A stretch of DNA of 64,000 nucleotides. It comes from Chelativorans intermedius (lineage in GTDB: Bacteria; Pseudomonadota; Alphaproteobacteria; Rhizobiales; Rhizobiaceae). The notes under the pieces were generated by a model. The model made no database searches and was not told the DNA's origin. It saw only the letters and a program-made list of their open reading frames with translations. The DNA is taken from contig NZ_JAODNW010000002.1 of the NCBI RefSeq assembly GCF_025398255.1, positions 1 through 64,000 on the forward strand, given 5' to 3'. Shown here piece after piece: positions 11,201-19,525 of this stretch. Numbering within the stretch: position 1 is the stretch's first letter; every line of letters begins with the position of its first letter. The position numbers were made by a program, and so were the translations under genes.

Positions 11201-11599
11201 GTCGAAGGCGCGCACAATCACGCCTGAGGCGGGCCGCTTCCTCGGCCCCACCGTCACCCGCCCGAACACACAGCGCCCCCCGTCCACCTGCCTGCCTTCA
11301 CGGTCGAGCGCGGCATGCAGCGCCAGCCCGTCCGGCTTGTCCCCCGGCTGCCAGCGCACCGGCGGCTCGACCCGTACGAAGCTGCCCTGATGGACGACCC
11401 GAAGCTCCAGCGGCTGCCTTCTTTCCTTCAGCATCGCGACGGTGCTCTCGGGCAGGACGATGGAGAAAACCCCGCCGCGCCTGACCAGGCCCGCCCCCAC
11501 CCGGACCGGTCCTGCCGGGTTCCACGCCTCGACGCGCGCATTCGTCAGACCCGTCGCGCCACCGATGGCCACAAGGCGGCCGGAAAGGATCGTGTCCAT
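2234..11599 (-). CDS. Tc toxin subunit A (TcA-like pore/translocation protein)
   Basis: A 3121-residue TcA-type protein. In Tc complexes TcA forms the pentameric receptor-binding prepore that injects the TcB-TcC cargo into target cells. The first ~210 residues look like two carboxypeptidase-regulatory-type beta sandwiches (starts SGRLVAIGGATG and VFGRVTVGP). The TcA signature CKCAHCRSVFSPAAYLVELLEF and the LDLNCENAETPLPYIDIV block come near one fifth to one quarter of the chain. A coiled-coil and hydrophobic Gly/Ala-rich stretch (AEAAATVLNILSGIASYEATR) matches the pore-forming region, and FEIPEALYDMDHPGHYFRRI near the C-terminus belongs to the TcB-binding domain. It is about 600 residues longer than Photorhabdus TcdA1. 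GGGGAATGAGC precedes the ATG. It lies 69 bp after the TcB-TcC gene and overlaps the next gene by 4 bp. No signal peptide is evident, as usual for TcA. Confidence 0.9.
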   Translation of the reverse strand: MDTILSGRLVAIGGATGLTNARVEAWNPAGPVRVGAGLVRRGGVFSIVLPESTVAMLKERRQPLELRVVHQGSFVRVEPPVRWQPGDKPDGLALHAALDREGRQVDGGRCVFGRVTVGPRKRPASGVIVRAFDRGLREEQLLGEAKTGRDGRYAIGYRRDAFAHAEKDRADLLLRVYDGRGKTLLHEPRVEELVYNARAEERVDIELRREVPQAESEFERLLALLKPLLAKVDLHDLKETRQTRDITFLARETGTPPARLEHLVLAHRMARQTGAAAEVFYALLRMDTLLPARPVPDRPMRLAIAINDDTHSLLLEAALVDAKAIRRDVAAATKSGIVPAGTGRKVRPVLDALARLRPEAEKAQTEVLPDRLLAIAERLAARPETVKRLVALAGAKGNFSDFLEAATSAFMDEEQGARGHAAAPAARRRSARLAASVGPKRLTLEAVAAANRMSEARLAALSPAQWREAMRKAGVSDREADLQARRLQREAEARQPTAAVLSRLQRGTMTLRATAPTIEILKRHADIDLRSANLDKFFAEHRLTGSRERKVLGDLKKVQRVMKLAPDLERTEKLLAQRIGAASDIVASGRSRFMGVIAPRVGLSRSEARTVFERAQTVHAATLMIAGEIQSATAPAPAAAAAGDLAALTASASVDFPNLASLFGQADHCKCAHCRSVFSPAAYLVELLEFLDKRDMVDLTQSPPVHVNMAKDVFLSRRGEIADLDLNCENAETPLPYIDIVCELLEAEVAPDPGVPHNGALTAGVAPAALLATLRAAGWEIGDTAILQPPDIHGNLILRDAGLTAKLVNQGGNAWRVFRLRQTHGLAADLSAAPEYVNAAAYAILAGANYAFTLPFDLNHAEASAYFERFGLQRTALMRDFATGGAPAPHEIAAEGLGLADAIRALIVAPNPAGQGSIWALPPASVVADMSVVKTMLDKTGLSYEALDRLLQMRFVDPAGTLFIRHLDLSCDLAKKEVAGLDAAALDRIHRFLRLQRATGWADVVLDEALVQPNLGNGTLDNAALVRIEALQRLAGRTGMKPEELTACFGEIRHALLTGSDALPIYHRIFLNKATLGHVEDGLKPEAVGAGGTIAPLAPALAAILKLTAENFERLRSALTDDQLTFANLSRLYAAARLCDRLKLSAADLLTLMARTGIDPFAAPQNMLDLLDELDRARAGPLKIAEMPFMLEHAGELLAVRETTDAKIAELLAGLQAAYQAAFADTRSAFDPDRTADELRAPIKDALLRLPGFSEDAANTVLRMYDADWSSPPEPAAAATLGQLLGGYFDTAGVAAAQAAVAAAAPGAALEAARLAMADTLLAAVARHLHALAKGQALAEALAAFSRQDAELVTTILERAVLGQPGPATPRIADVLSDDALIDTAGDPPVPPAINQAAFPDQFRAVRLLHKLLPLARATGLALDELGWLIDNATAMGWVRLDAIPYEAGQVAVSHAEWDQLARIITLFKAFPPTPNPADPALPVTFAATLQLLLPGSATTRAAWLDAVVRLTGHDRQTLDDLDSHFGWSAVNLDAWRLPQTWEALRRCMGHLRLLGGTVAMVQACVQPVLGAAETASLRVALKARYAESVWLTTLAEITNAIRPKKRDALVAFLLAERPQWTTPTDLFDHFLIDVEMEAKMPSSRIVQAHGALQLFIERSRMGLEPQAAADTADTGWEQWKWMRNYRVWEANRKVFVHPENWIEPELLDDKSTLFRALEEELLQNEVTEQSTEDAFIRYLEGLDGISFLEVVTVYHQADIHTMHVFARTKGGDPAQYYHRRLVKERYWTPWMPVELDITSDSLLAFVRNNRLHLAWPVVSEETNPDQDVTTPGVSESPSSGPMQNPEARLRIQLAVSEYANGLWKPRKISQDAIVSPESFTTDPDALDRKRFNLLYNQFSDQIWLFHTALDNDWEHHTLDGIFDVTGCKGYPEVRSTGKTYLPDFYPDYKDSLLQRQRYFEVGQDQADTLAIRNMITFWGHVVRFDKTPGWFRVTHPHQFTLIDLIYVLIQIWFANAYKTSVAVYERSLKLPLGTWLPYFFEDSARAYVIVPGLYARRGQPQARRTFSDFLQLIQDIIALVAKYVAKLSASPAPDPADVMDELAADPAFLHIRDEIALYRELDFGEQVKNLYHPLICPLRATLYKHGVGEMMKRGNQLQQTDFKFETTFAPNTAVIVESYPVEDVDFTSDGSYSLYNWELFFHAPLMIAKRLASEQRFEEAMVWYHRIFNPTGTLEGAPPQKYWVTKPFYQTTDAQYVAQRIDNLLTNVADPASPERADLEFAIEEWRTRPFRPHVVARFRTVAYQRAVVMGYIGTLIDWGDYLFRQDTMESITQATQMYVLAEKLLGERPRTVASPVETGAQTYAQLVADLDAFGNALVELENYLPDLGVLPEEGAELPPPPVTLSSLYFCVPPNEKMLSYWDTVEDRLFKIRNSQNIDGVERVLTLFAPPIDPGMLVRAAAAGLDLSAILAGMNAPLPAYRFHVLARKATELAEEVRQLGNALLGALEKKDAEALALLRNDLEVKLLKAQRDLKRMEIDAAQEQIEAIRRSREVTKERHDFYSAFERINAKEQLNLDKLGEAQAYQVGAGVVRATGAVLGIIPDFSFGGHGAGGSPAIHATFGGSTLATVAEAAATVLNILSGIASYEATRAATLGGFDRRADDAGLQARTSALEMGQIDQQIVVAELRRDIAEKDLAVHDVQIENAEKISKTLSERYTNAELYQWMINETTSVYYRAYQLAYDTAKKAERCFQHELGTSETFLAFGYWDSRKKGLQTANKLLHDIRRMEGRYLEINRREYEVTKHVSLRQLDPLALARFKSTGVCDFEIPEALYDMDHPGHYFRRIRTVAVSIPCVAGPYSSVSARLTQVANRYRASTARAAGAGTPKEEYEEAVGNDARFVYNVGTSQSVATSSGQNDAGLFQLDFRDDRYLPFEGTGAISAWRLELPDVIRQFDYSTISDVIIHVRYTAREGGSTLRQLASTTLKEKLQEMRQGLGKTGLHVVVDLKRDHFNAWHELKSTGATNLTISGDRLPYFTQPLGPVLGTVTLLAGVAGKPASFTVGLDGSNVNLNLSSEWGLNLADHAGLALDTPVALTVPPAQVSSLEELSFVLKVDFP

Positions 11600-11668
11600 A
11601 GCTCATTCCCCAACTGTTTGCTCCGGCCGTTGCGGAGCGGTTTCGATCGAGAGCGGGGCAGACAGACG

Positions 11669-14600
11669 TCAATGGGCGTAACAGACCTGCTCCTCGGTAT
11701 CGTAGTAACCCTCTGCGACGCAGACGCCGTATTCCGACTCGTCCGTGGCGTATGTCTGCTCCGGCTGACTGCTGTAGGAGGCCGCCGGCTCCTCGCTGAA
11801 CAGAATGGGCGCTTCGCTGACCGGCGGCTCGATGCTGATTGAGACCTCGGGCTCGCTTGTCACCTGCGAACCGACTGCCGTGACGGCCGCAAGTCCCGCG
11901 CTTGCCTGGGCGATCGGTGTCACCACCTGCGGGGACTGCAGCGCAGTGACGGCAAAAGCCGTGCTTGGCGTGCTGAGCGAAGGTGCCACCACACCCGCCT
12001 CCCGCAGCACCGATGTTGCGTAGGTCGTGCAGTTGTTGCCCAGATAGCTGTAGAGACCGGCATTGCCGCCACCTGCCTCGGCCGCCACCGTGAAAGCGCG
12101 CGCCGCCTGCGCCTGGGCCTGGGTGACGGGCACCGTCACCGTCAGGTAGCCGCTGGCCGGCCCCCCGCGCGAGGCGACGACGGTTGCATTCGTGCCGGGA
12201 GAGGCGACACGCGACATGCCGCCCGACACCTCGTCGAGGCTGCCCACCACCAGATGCGACCAGGTGGTGGTGCCTTCCGTGGTCACACCCACCATGTTGT
12301 GACCGGTCGGCAGGCCAGGCTTGAAGGCCAGGGTCACGCTGCTGGCCGCTTCGTCCGCACCGCCCGTGACGGCGCGTGCCACCGTGGGGGCTGCGGTCGC
12401 CGCTTCATCCGCGCTGCCCGCCACCGAGGCTGCAACCGTCGGCGCGCGGGTGATCGCCGAGGCGCCCAGCGAGCCGACGATGCTGATCCCCGCATCGGTC
12501 AGGTTGGCCGCCGAGCGGCTCATGCCGGCATGTTGCAGGCCCTGCGAGGTCAGTGTATCGACCTGCTCTCCGTTCCACATGGTGCGCGCGCCGGAAACCG
12601 TCACGTCAGCGCCATGGGCGGTGACCACCCCGCCGGCGGCAATCAGCGCCACGCCGACCCCGAATTCGGAGGTTGCGACACCCGCCACGACGAGCGCGCC
12701 ACCGGCCACCGTCTCCAATGCGCCGCCCACCATCTTGACGCCGCCAAGAAAACGATCCCATCCATCACGCCCGCTCGGATCGGCAAGCCGGATCGGATTG
12801 CCCGAAACATACTGATAGTCGTTGATCCCGTCCCTGAGCGCGGCGGGGTCCGGCTTTGTCCATCGTGCCAGCCATGGGCAGTAGTAGCGGGCATTGTGAT
12901 GGGAAAGGCCGCTTTCCTCGTCGCGCTCCATGCCGCTGTAGCGATAGCGCCGCACGGCGACCACGAGGACGGCACCCATCGCCTGATAGGCAGTCGTGCC
13001 ATAGGGGTGATATTCCTCGTGGCTCAGCGTTTGCCCAAGCGCATCGAGCTCCATCACCGAGGAGCCGAGGTGATTGGAAAGCTGGTACCGCGTCACCTCG
13101 GCCGGCGTTCCGTCGTTCACGCCATTGCGGCTTTCGATCAACGCCACGCGCTCGCGCTCGTCCGTCACCGAGACCGTTCGCCGCTCAAGGCCCGCCGTGG
13201 CCCCTGCATGGCTGCGGTAGATTTCCACCCCCGGGAGATAGAGCCGCTCCTCCTTGCGGGCCGGCTGGGCGCCTGCCCCCGCGGCGCTGTCGGTCACCTT
13301 GCGGATGCGCAGGCCGTCATGATCATAGACGTAATAGGTCGTCTCCGGCGTTCCCGCTGCCACCGATTGTCGCGCCGTTGCCACCAGTTCGTCCCGGAAG
13401 CCGAACGCCATCACCGCCAGATGCGGCATCTGGCGGATGAAGCCGTGCGCCGGGTGATGGTCGTAGACATAGGTTCGCGCGCCGATGCTGGTGGACACAA
13501 GCCTGTTGGTCGCGCCCTCATAGGCATAGGTGCGCGTGTAGCCGCCGCCCGGCGCGGTATGGACAAGGCGCCTGATGTTGCCCACGGGGTCGTAGAGGAA
13601 ACTCTGGCTGTAGGCGCGCCAGGCCATGGCGTCGCCCGGCTGATGCTGCACGCGGTAGGGCCCGTCGTTCCAGTTGTCGGAACCGCCGAAATCGCCATTG
13701 GCCTGCTGGCCGGCATGCTCCCGCCCCTGCGCCGAGACAAGCCTGTAGAGCGGATCGTAGCCATAGCGGTTGAGCGCGGCAATCTTGGCATTGGCGAAGA
13801 AGACCGCCGGGATCGCCCGGTCCTCCTGATGGGTAAGATTGCCGGCGCAATCATGCGTATAGGAAAGATCCTGTGCCAGGGCACCGTTGCCCTTGACCGT
13901 GGAAAGGCCGGTGAGACGGAAGTTCAGCGGGTCATAGCGATAGCTTGTACGCGCGCCATTGCCGTAGCCGATCGCCTGCCGCTGGCCGCGTGCGTCATAG
14001 GCGATGTCGGTGACGATCTGCTGCATGGCCCCGCCGGCCGGAGTGGCCTCGACGGTCTCAAGCAGGTTGCCGGGATTGTAGCGGCGCACGATGCGGCTGC
14101 CGTCAGGCCCCGTCGTCTCCGTAACGCGGTTCAGCGCGTCGTAGCTGTGGCGGGTGACATGCGTCTCGGCCTCCAGCGGCGCGAAAGGATCGCCCGACCA
14201 GTCGACGACGTTGCGATAGTCGATGGCAAAGCGGCGCGCCGTCTCAAGCGGATTGTCCTTGCCGTCATAGGCCGTCCATTCGGCCATGCCGCCGGTATCC
14301 CAGCGGCGGAAAAGCTTGCCGCGCAGCCCGCGCTGCCGATCGTTGGCCACGCCCTCGCCATAGGCGGCACGCATCACGATCACATCGAGCGCAAGAGGCC
14401 CGTCGCCGCCACGCAGCCTCTCCTGCAGCGGGCGCTGCATGGCATCATAGGCAAAGAGAAGCGTATGGCCGCGTTGATCCCATTTGATGAGCGGCTTGCC
14501 GGTGACGGTCGGCAGCATCCACCGGCTGCCGCCATCCATGGCTGTCTGCACCAGCCGGCGGCCTGCAAGGTCATAACGGTAGGCGATCGGGCTGTTGCCG

Positions 14601-17600
14601 CGCGCGTCGATCACCTCGCGTACATTGCCCTCGACATCCAGCACAACGGTGGTGGCAAAAAGCAGCGCCTTTCCGCCGGCATCAAAGCCTGCATGTTCGA
14701 GCGACAGGATCGGACGGGCAAGGGAATCGAACAGCAATGTCGTCGGCGTGTTCGCATAGATCTCCGCCTGCCGTGCGGCATCTTCCTCCGTTGCCGGATC
14801 GCGGCCCTGCGCCAGAAGCTCGGCGTCGATCAGGCGGCCCACGCGCTCGCCATGCCAGCGCGAGTCGAGCACCGTATCGCCGGGGTCGTAGGCGGTGGTC
14901 TGCCAGGCATCGAACTCGGTCCTCATGAAGGTTCCGTCGGGCAGATCGGTGCGGATCAGGCGGCCCGGCGCATCATAGGTCATGACGGCGCTGACGCCGG
15001 TCGCCACCAGTTCCGGCAGCGTTTCATAAGCCGGCGTCACTGAGAAATAGGGCTCGTAGCGCCTGACGGGAGTGCCCTTGTTGTTGAGCACCAGCCGCCC
15101 GGTGCCCACCCAGCGCAGCCGCGGGGGAGCCATGGCCGCGGTATCGGTGTCGACGATGCTCACCGCACCCGCGGCGCCGGCGACGACCTGGCGCGCCATG
15201 CCTGGCTCCGCCTGGGTCTTGGTCATGGCAAGCGCGCCGGAACCGTCGGTGTACTGATAGGTCAGGTGGATCGGCGAATTGGGGTCGGCGGCGTGGTGCC
15301 GCTCGCGCACGATGGTCACCGCCACGGCGGGCTCGCCGCGCGTCCGCCACGCATCGAGGTCGTAGGCAAATCGCATGGTGGCGTGTGCCAGAAGCTGGCG
15401 GGCCGCGCCCTCGATTGCCAGCGAGTCCGAACCCGTCGCAACGGCCTGCACCAGCGCGGCTTCCGCCGCGCTCTCGGCAGGGATGCCGGAAAGGTCGTCA
15501 CTGACCTCGCGCTCGGCAACGCCATCGCCATCGAGATCCTTGCCGAGGAAAGCCTGCGCCTTCACCAGGGCCAGTTCGTCGGAGACAATCGCGGAGAGAT
15601 TGTCGTTGGCATCGCGGATGACGAGGGGCGAAAGCAGGCGGAAATCGTGTGCCTCCACACGCACGCGATTGCCCGCCGCGTCGGTCGTCTCCTCGATGAA
15701 CAGGAAGTAGTCCTTGTGATAGCGGACCTGGGTTTCCGAGCCGAAGGGGTCGATATAGGCCACGGGCCGGTAGAAACGCTGGCGCACATGGGCAAGGGTT
15801 TCGCCCGGCCGGCGGTAGCGCGCGGTCCCCGTCGGTATCCACCACATGGCGTCGGCAAACACGTAGCCGCCGGGCGGCAGGTCCGCCGCGGGGTCTGCAA
15901 CACGCGCGCCGTAGAGCGCGGCAAGAAGGCTCGGCGTGAAGGCGCCCACCTGTCCCTGATAGATCAGCCCGTGGGAGGATTGCTGATGCAAAGGCAGCGG
16001 CCCCGACACCGCCTCGTCGTAATAAAGGGTGCGCTGGTGCTCGATCAGCCGGCGCGAAACCCCGCCACCGGAGAGCCCCTCGAAGGGCACCTCCAGGGTT
16101 GCCGGATCGTCGAGCACATGGGCCAGCTCGCCGACGGTGAAAAGCCGGTCCGCCGGGAACAGCCCGCTGATCTCGAAGGTCTCGACGCTCGAAGGAACGC
16201 GCGTGCGCCAGGCATCGGGCAGATCGACATCGTTTGTGTAGCGGTTGCGCGAGATGAGAATACGGGTGCGGGTCTGCACGGCCTCGGCGCGGCTCAGCGC
16301 ATCGGCAAACGCGCCCTGCAGCTGCGCTGCCTCCTCGAGACCGGAAAAATCCGTCGCCTCAGCGGCAAAGACATCCGCCGCAGCAGCGGCTCGGGCCGGA
16401 GCGCGCCCGTAGGCGATGTTGGCCTTGCGCAACACATTGCCGAGCTCGTCGATCTCCAGATTGAGCGCGTGCTCGATGCGCGGATCGTCGAGACGCCGCT
16501 CATAGGTCATCCGCAGCGCCTCGTCCTCGGCAACCGCAAAGACCGCATGGGGGTTTGGGCCGCGCGGCTGCAACACCTGCACATGGCAGGTGTGGGTGTC
16601 GACCACATAGGGGATCATCTGCCGCTGAAGCGCAGCCGCGCTGGCGCCCATCCGGGGCGCGTCCAATCCGAAGACCTCCTGCCGCAGGACCAGGCTCTTG
16701 CACGCCCTCAGAACCTCGCGCCGCTCCTCGGCGGAGAGCCTGTCGAGGAACTGCGCATCGGCAATGGTCGGCGCGGCGACAATCCGGCCGTCGGGCAGCG
16801 CCGGCTCCGTGGTGGCGGGCGGGGCGGCAGGGAAGGCGCGCCGATAGGCGCTTTGCCAATACTCATCCTCAAACTGGGTGAGGATGCGTTCCTGCCGGTC
16901 CCAGGCACCGACATGATACCAAGTGCGGGTAAGCGTGGGCGCCTGGAACAGCTCGCGGGACTGCTCAAGATTCGTTCCGGCTGCGTTCAGCCGCCAGGTC
17001 TCGTAGTCCTCGCTGTCGCGGCGGTCAACACGTCCGAAGCCCCTGAATTCCCGCTCCTCGGGGTCCCAGTAGCCGTGGTGATAGGTGTAGGTCGAGCTGC
17101 GCCGCGCGCCTGTGACATGCTCGGTGATCGTCTCCCGGGCCACCACATGGACCGGGAAGGGCATGCGGGTGACCCATGGCGTGCCCGCCTCCTTGTCGGC
17201 CAGATAGAAATGGGTGGAAGCACGGTATTCGAGCGCCGTTTCCTTGCCCATGTTGTTGATGTAGCGCGTCAGGAGGTGCGGCTTGCGCCCGCCCATCAGA
17301 TCGACATAGCGCAAAGGCGCCTGCCCCGGCAGGCTCGACGACCATGCAAGGCAGGCCGTGCCACGCCCGAACAGGTCCGCCACCTGCAGGTTCTCGGCAG
17401 GCCCCAGTGGCGGAATGCCGTCGAGCACGACAGGCGCACTCCAGCCATTGCCGGCCTGGTTGAGCCAGGCACGCACCGCATCGCCCCCCAGATAGACGAG
17501 ATCCGCCTCCCCCGTGCCGCTGATGTCGGCAAGGCGCAGCTTCGTGGGATCGAAACGATCCGGCGTGTCGAAAACCGGTGCGCCAGACATGGCGACCTTG

Positions 17601-19525
17601 GCGCCGAACCGCCCGAAGCCCATGTTGGGCCAATAGCAGATCTCGCCACTGCGGATGCGGACGATGTCGGCAAGCCCGTCCCCGTTCATGTCGGCGAGAA
17701 AGACGCTCTGGCGGCTTTCCGAGAAGACGACCGTCGGGCCCTGTTCCTCGTTCAGCGCCTTGAGCACCCTTTCGGCCGCCTTGAAGCCCCGCCGGCCCTG
17801 CGAGGCCCGCCAAAGAAACGCCTCATCCTCGGCGATCAGAATGCCGAGCTTGCCATCGCCGGCGAGATCGATGCGGCGGATCGACGGATCGCGCAGGTCG
17901 AGATTGGTCTCCTGCTCGAACGGCCGGAATCCTTCCCAGGCTTCGTCAGGCCCAAGGGCGAAATATCCGCCCCCCTGAGGCCCGTGGACAACAAGCTGCT
18001 TCTCGCCGCTGGCGTCGAGGTCCTCGATCGTCACTTCGCTCGCGTTGAGGCCGGACAGGTTGGGACGCGCCGACAGGATGTGCCCGCGCTCGAAGGAGAG
18101 CTGGCCCGTGCCGGCGCGGTCCCCGCGATTGTGCTTGTAGATCCAGGCGTTGCCGCTTTCGGTCAGGATGCCGGCAATCCCTTCGCCATACAGATCGACG
18201 AACTGGTAGGGCGGAAAGAGCCCGATCGGCGCATCGACAAGATCCTCGCGGCCCGCCACGCGCACTGTCATGTCCCACTCGGCCTGCTGATAGTCGAAGC
18301 CCAGCGGCGGGACGGCCTTGCGCGCATAGCTGCCATTGGCGCGCCGGATATAGCCGGCCTGTTCCAGCGCGGTCAGGTGGGTGGCCGATGCCTGTCCGAA
18401 GCCGTTTACCGTTGCCGGCGTGTAGGTGATATCGAGCGAGCGCACCAGCACGCCCGAGCCAAGCGCCTCGTCGGGGAAATGATGAAACATCAGGACCCGC
18501 CGGCACAGACGGGCCGTGCGGATCTCGAACCCGGCCCGGAAGCTCGAGAAGGCATCCGCCCGGTAGTCCCAGCTCAGCCCCGGCGTCTCGGCCGGCCCGG
18601 GGATGGCGGGATCGTGCTCCCCATAGTCGAACACGACCTCGAAATGAAACGCCGGATCGGCCGGCGGCGGGGGATCGAAAGGGCGCGCCGGATCGGGATG
18701 ATAGGGCGCATGGTTGCCGTAGGCGATGCGCTTCGGATAGGCGTTGGTGAAGGGGGCGGTCCCGTTGAGCCGGTTGGCCTCGGCGGCGGTGGCCGGCATG
18801 TTGTCGGCGTTCTCCGCCTTGTAGGAATAGGCAATCCAGTTGCCCTTGTTGTCATAGCTGAACTCGGGCAGCCAACGGAAAATCCTGCCGGGATCCTGCG
18901 GATCGGCGATGCGCGCGGCGGGGCTGCGGCCATAGATGGTCACCGTGTTGGTGCGGTCGGTCACCTTCCAGTATTCCCCATGCGCCGCATGGGCGATCCG
19001 CTCGATACGCGCGAAATCGCCGGCAACCCGCGGCCGGTAGCGCCGCACGCGATAGCCGTCGGACACGCCCTCGACAGGGCGCCAGTCCCCCGGCGCGTGC
19101 TCTTCGAGCTCCGGCACGAGATCCTCCGCGCCGACGATCACGAAGACGTCTTCATCCGGCGCGGCGAGGTAGCGCGGCAGCCCCCTGTCGGTCTTGCGCT
19201 GGATGGAGGAAAGCCCGAGGCTCCAGCCCATGCCGAACGGGCCGTTGCCGCCCCCAGAGGAGTAGGAAAGGTCGATCTTCGGCGTATAGGCTTCGCGGTT
19301 TGGCGTGAACGGCAGCCTTACCGTCAGAAAGGCTGTCCCGTTCGAGGCGTTGACCGCAAACTTCTCGTCGATGCCGCGCAGCGCCCCGCCGCCCTTCGGC
19401 AACTGCAACTGCGGGATCTCGATCTGCTCCAGATCGGTCTGACGCTCGGGAATGATGCCTGCCAGGCCCTTTGGGGGGTCGACGCCCGACTGGTCGCGAG
19501 ACTCGGGCCCGTCATCGCTGCGCAT
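11669..19525 (-). CDS. Fused Tc toxin TcB-TcC (SpvB/RHS) with C-terminal effector
   Basis: A 2618-residue fusion of TcB and TcC, separate genes in Photorhabdus. The SpvB domain starts at LPKGGGALRGIDEKF and is followed by FG-GAP/VCBS-like blade repeats (ADMNGDGLADIVRI, LADISGTGEADLVYL), a middle domain and many YD/RHS repeats. The RHS core closes with ARYYCPWLARWTKPDP and NPIRLADPSG. In this family the TcB-TcC shell encloses and self-cleaves the C-terminal effector. After the core come a hydrophobic Gly/Ala stretch and a variable effector with His near residue 2409 (TGHNMVGV) and NNCTTYATSVLREAGV with Cys near 2499. That His-then-Cys order suggests a permuted papain-like (NlpC/P60-LRAT type) enzyme, not the ADP-ribosyltransferases of TccC3/TccC5. 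I start at 19525 because GGGGAAG lies just upstream; an in-frame ATG 60 bp earlier lacks such a site. First gene of the Tc operon. Confidence 0.9.
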   Translation of the reverse strand: MRSDDGPESRDQSGVDPPKGLAGIIPERQTDLEQIEIPQLQLPKGGGALRGIDEKFAVNASNGTAFLTVRLPFTPNREAYTPKIDLSYSSGGGNGPFGMGWSLGLSSIQRKTDRGLPRYLAAPDEDVFVIVGAEDLVPELEEHAPGDWRPVEGVSDGYRVRRYRPRVAGDFARIERIAHAAHGEYWKVTDRTNTVTIYGRSPAARIADPQDPGRIFRWLPEFSYDNKGNWIAYSYKAENADNMPATAAEANRLNGTAPFTNAYPKRIAYGNHAPYHPDPARPFDPPPPADPAFHFEVVFDYGEHDPAIPGPAETPGLSWDYRADAFSSFRAGFEIRTARLCRRVLMFHHFPDEALGSGVLVRSLDITYTPATVNGFGQASATHLTALEQAGYIRRANGSYARKAVPPLGFDYQQAEWDMTVRVAGREDLVDAPIGLFPPYQFVDLYGEGIAGILTESGNAWIYKHNRGDRAGTGQLSFERGHILSARPNLSGLNASEVTIEDLDASGEKQLVVHGPQGGGYFALGPDEAWEGFRPFEQETNLDLRDPSIRRIDLAGDGKLGILIAEDEAFLWRASQGRRGFKAAERVLKALNEEQGPTVVFSESRQSVFLADMNGDGLADIVRIRSGEICYWPNMGFGRFGAKVAMSGAPVFDTPDRFDPTKLRLADISGTGEADLVYLGGDAVRAWLNQAGNGWSAPVVLDGIPPLGPAENLQVADLFGRGTACLAWSSSLPGQAPLRYVDLMGGRKPHLLTRYINNMGKETALEYRASTHFYLADKEAGTPWVTRMPFPVHVVARETITEHVTGARRSSTYTYHHGYWDPEEREFRGFGRVDRRDSEDYETWRLNAAGTNLEQSRELFQAPTLTRTWYHVGAWDRQERILTQFEDEYWQSAYRRAFPAAPPATTEPALPDGRIVAAPTIADAQFLDRLSAEERREVLRACKSLVLRQEVFGLDAPRMGASAAALQRQMIPYVVDTHTCHVQVLQPRGPNPHAVFAVAEDEALRMTYERRLDDPRIEHALNLEIDELGNVLRKANIAYGRAPARAAAAADVFAAEATDFSGLEEAAQLQGAFADALSRAEAVQTRTRILISRNRYTNDVDLPDAWRTRVPSSVETFEISGLFPADRLFTVGELAHVLDDPATLEVPFEGLSGGGVSRRLIEHQRTLYYDEAVSGPLPLHQQSSHGLIYQGQVGAFTPSLLAALYGARVADPAADLPPGGYVFADAMWWIPTGTARYRRPGETLAHVRQRFYRPVAYIDPFGSETQVRYHKDYFLFIEETTDAAGNRVRVEAHDFRLLSPLVIRDANDNLSAIVSDELALVKAQAFLGKDLDGDGVAEREVSDDLSGIPAESAAEAALVQAVATGSDSLAIEGAARQLLAHATMRFAYDLDAWRTRGEPAVAVTIVRERHHAADPNSPIHLTYQYTDGSGALAMTKTQAEPGMARQVVAGAAGAVSIVDTDTAAMAPPRLRWVGTGRLVLNNKGTPVRRYEPYFSVTPAYETLPELVATGVSAVMTYDAPGRLIRTDLPDGTFMRTEFDAWQTTAYDPGDTVLDSRWHGERVGRLIDAELLAQGRDPATEEDAARQAEIYANTPTTLLFDSLARPILSLEHAGFDAGGKALLFATTVVLDVEGNVREVIDARGNSPIAYRYDLAGRRLVQTAMDGGSRWMLPTVTGKPLIKWDQRGHTLLFAYDAMQRPLQERLRGGDGPLALDVIVMRAAYGEGVANDRQRGLRGKLFRRWDTGGMAEWTAYDGKDNPLETARRFAIDYRNVVDWSGDPFAPLEAETHVTRHSYDALNRVTETTGPDGSRIVRRYNPGNLLETVEATPAGGAMQQIVTDIAYDARGQRQAIGYGNGARTSYRYDPLNFRLTGLSTVKGNGALAQDLSYTHDCAGNLTHQEDRAIPAVFFANAKIAALNRYGYDPLYRLVSAQGREHAGQQANGDFGGSDNWNDGPYRVQHQPGDAMAWRAYSQSFLYDPVGNIRRLVHTAPGGGYTRTYAYEGATNRLVSTSIGARTYVYDHHPAHGFIRQMPHLAVMAFGFRDELVATARQSVAAGTPETTYYVYDHDGLRIRKVTDSAAGAGAQPARKEERLYLPGVEIYRSHAGATAGLERRTVSVTDERERVALIESRNGVNDGTPAEVTRYQLSNHLGSSVMELDALGQTLSHEEYHPYGTTAYQAMGAVLVVAVRRYRYSGMERDEESGLSHHNARYYCPWLARWTKPDPAALRDGINDYQYVSGNPIRLADPSGRDGWDRFLGGVKMVGGALETVAGGALVVAGVATSEFGVGVALIAAGGVVTAHGADVTVSGARTMWNGEQVDTLTSQGLQHAGMSRSAANLTDAGISIVGSLGASAITRAPTVAASVAGSADEAATAAPTVARAVTGGADEAASSVTLAFKPGLPTGHNMVGVTTEGTTTWSHLVVGSLDEVSGGMSRVASPGTNATVVASRGGPASGYLTVTVPVTQAQAQAARAFTVAAEAGGGNAGLYSYLGNNCTTYATSVLREAGVVAPSLSTPSTAFAVTALQSPQVVTPIAQASAGLAAVTAVGSQVTSEPEVSISIEPPVSEAPILFSEEPAASYSSQPEQTYATDESEYGVCVAEGYYDTEEQVCYAH

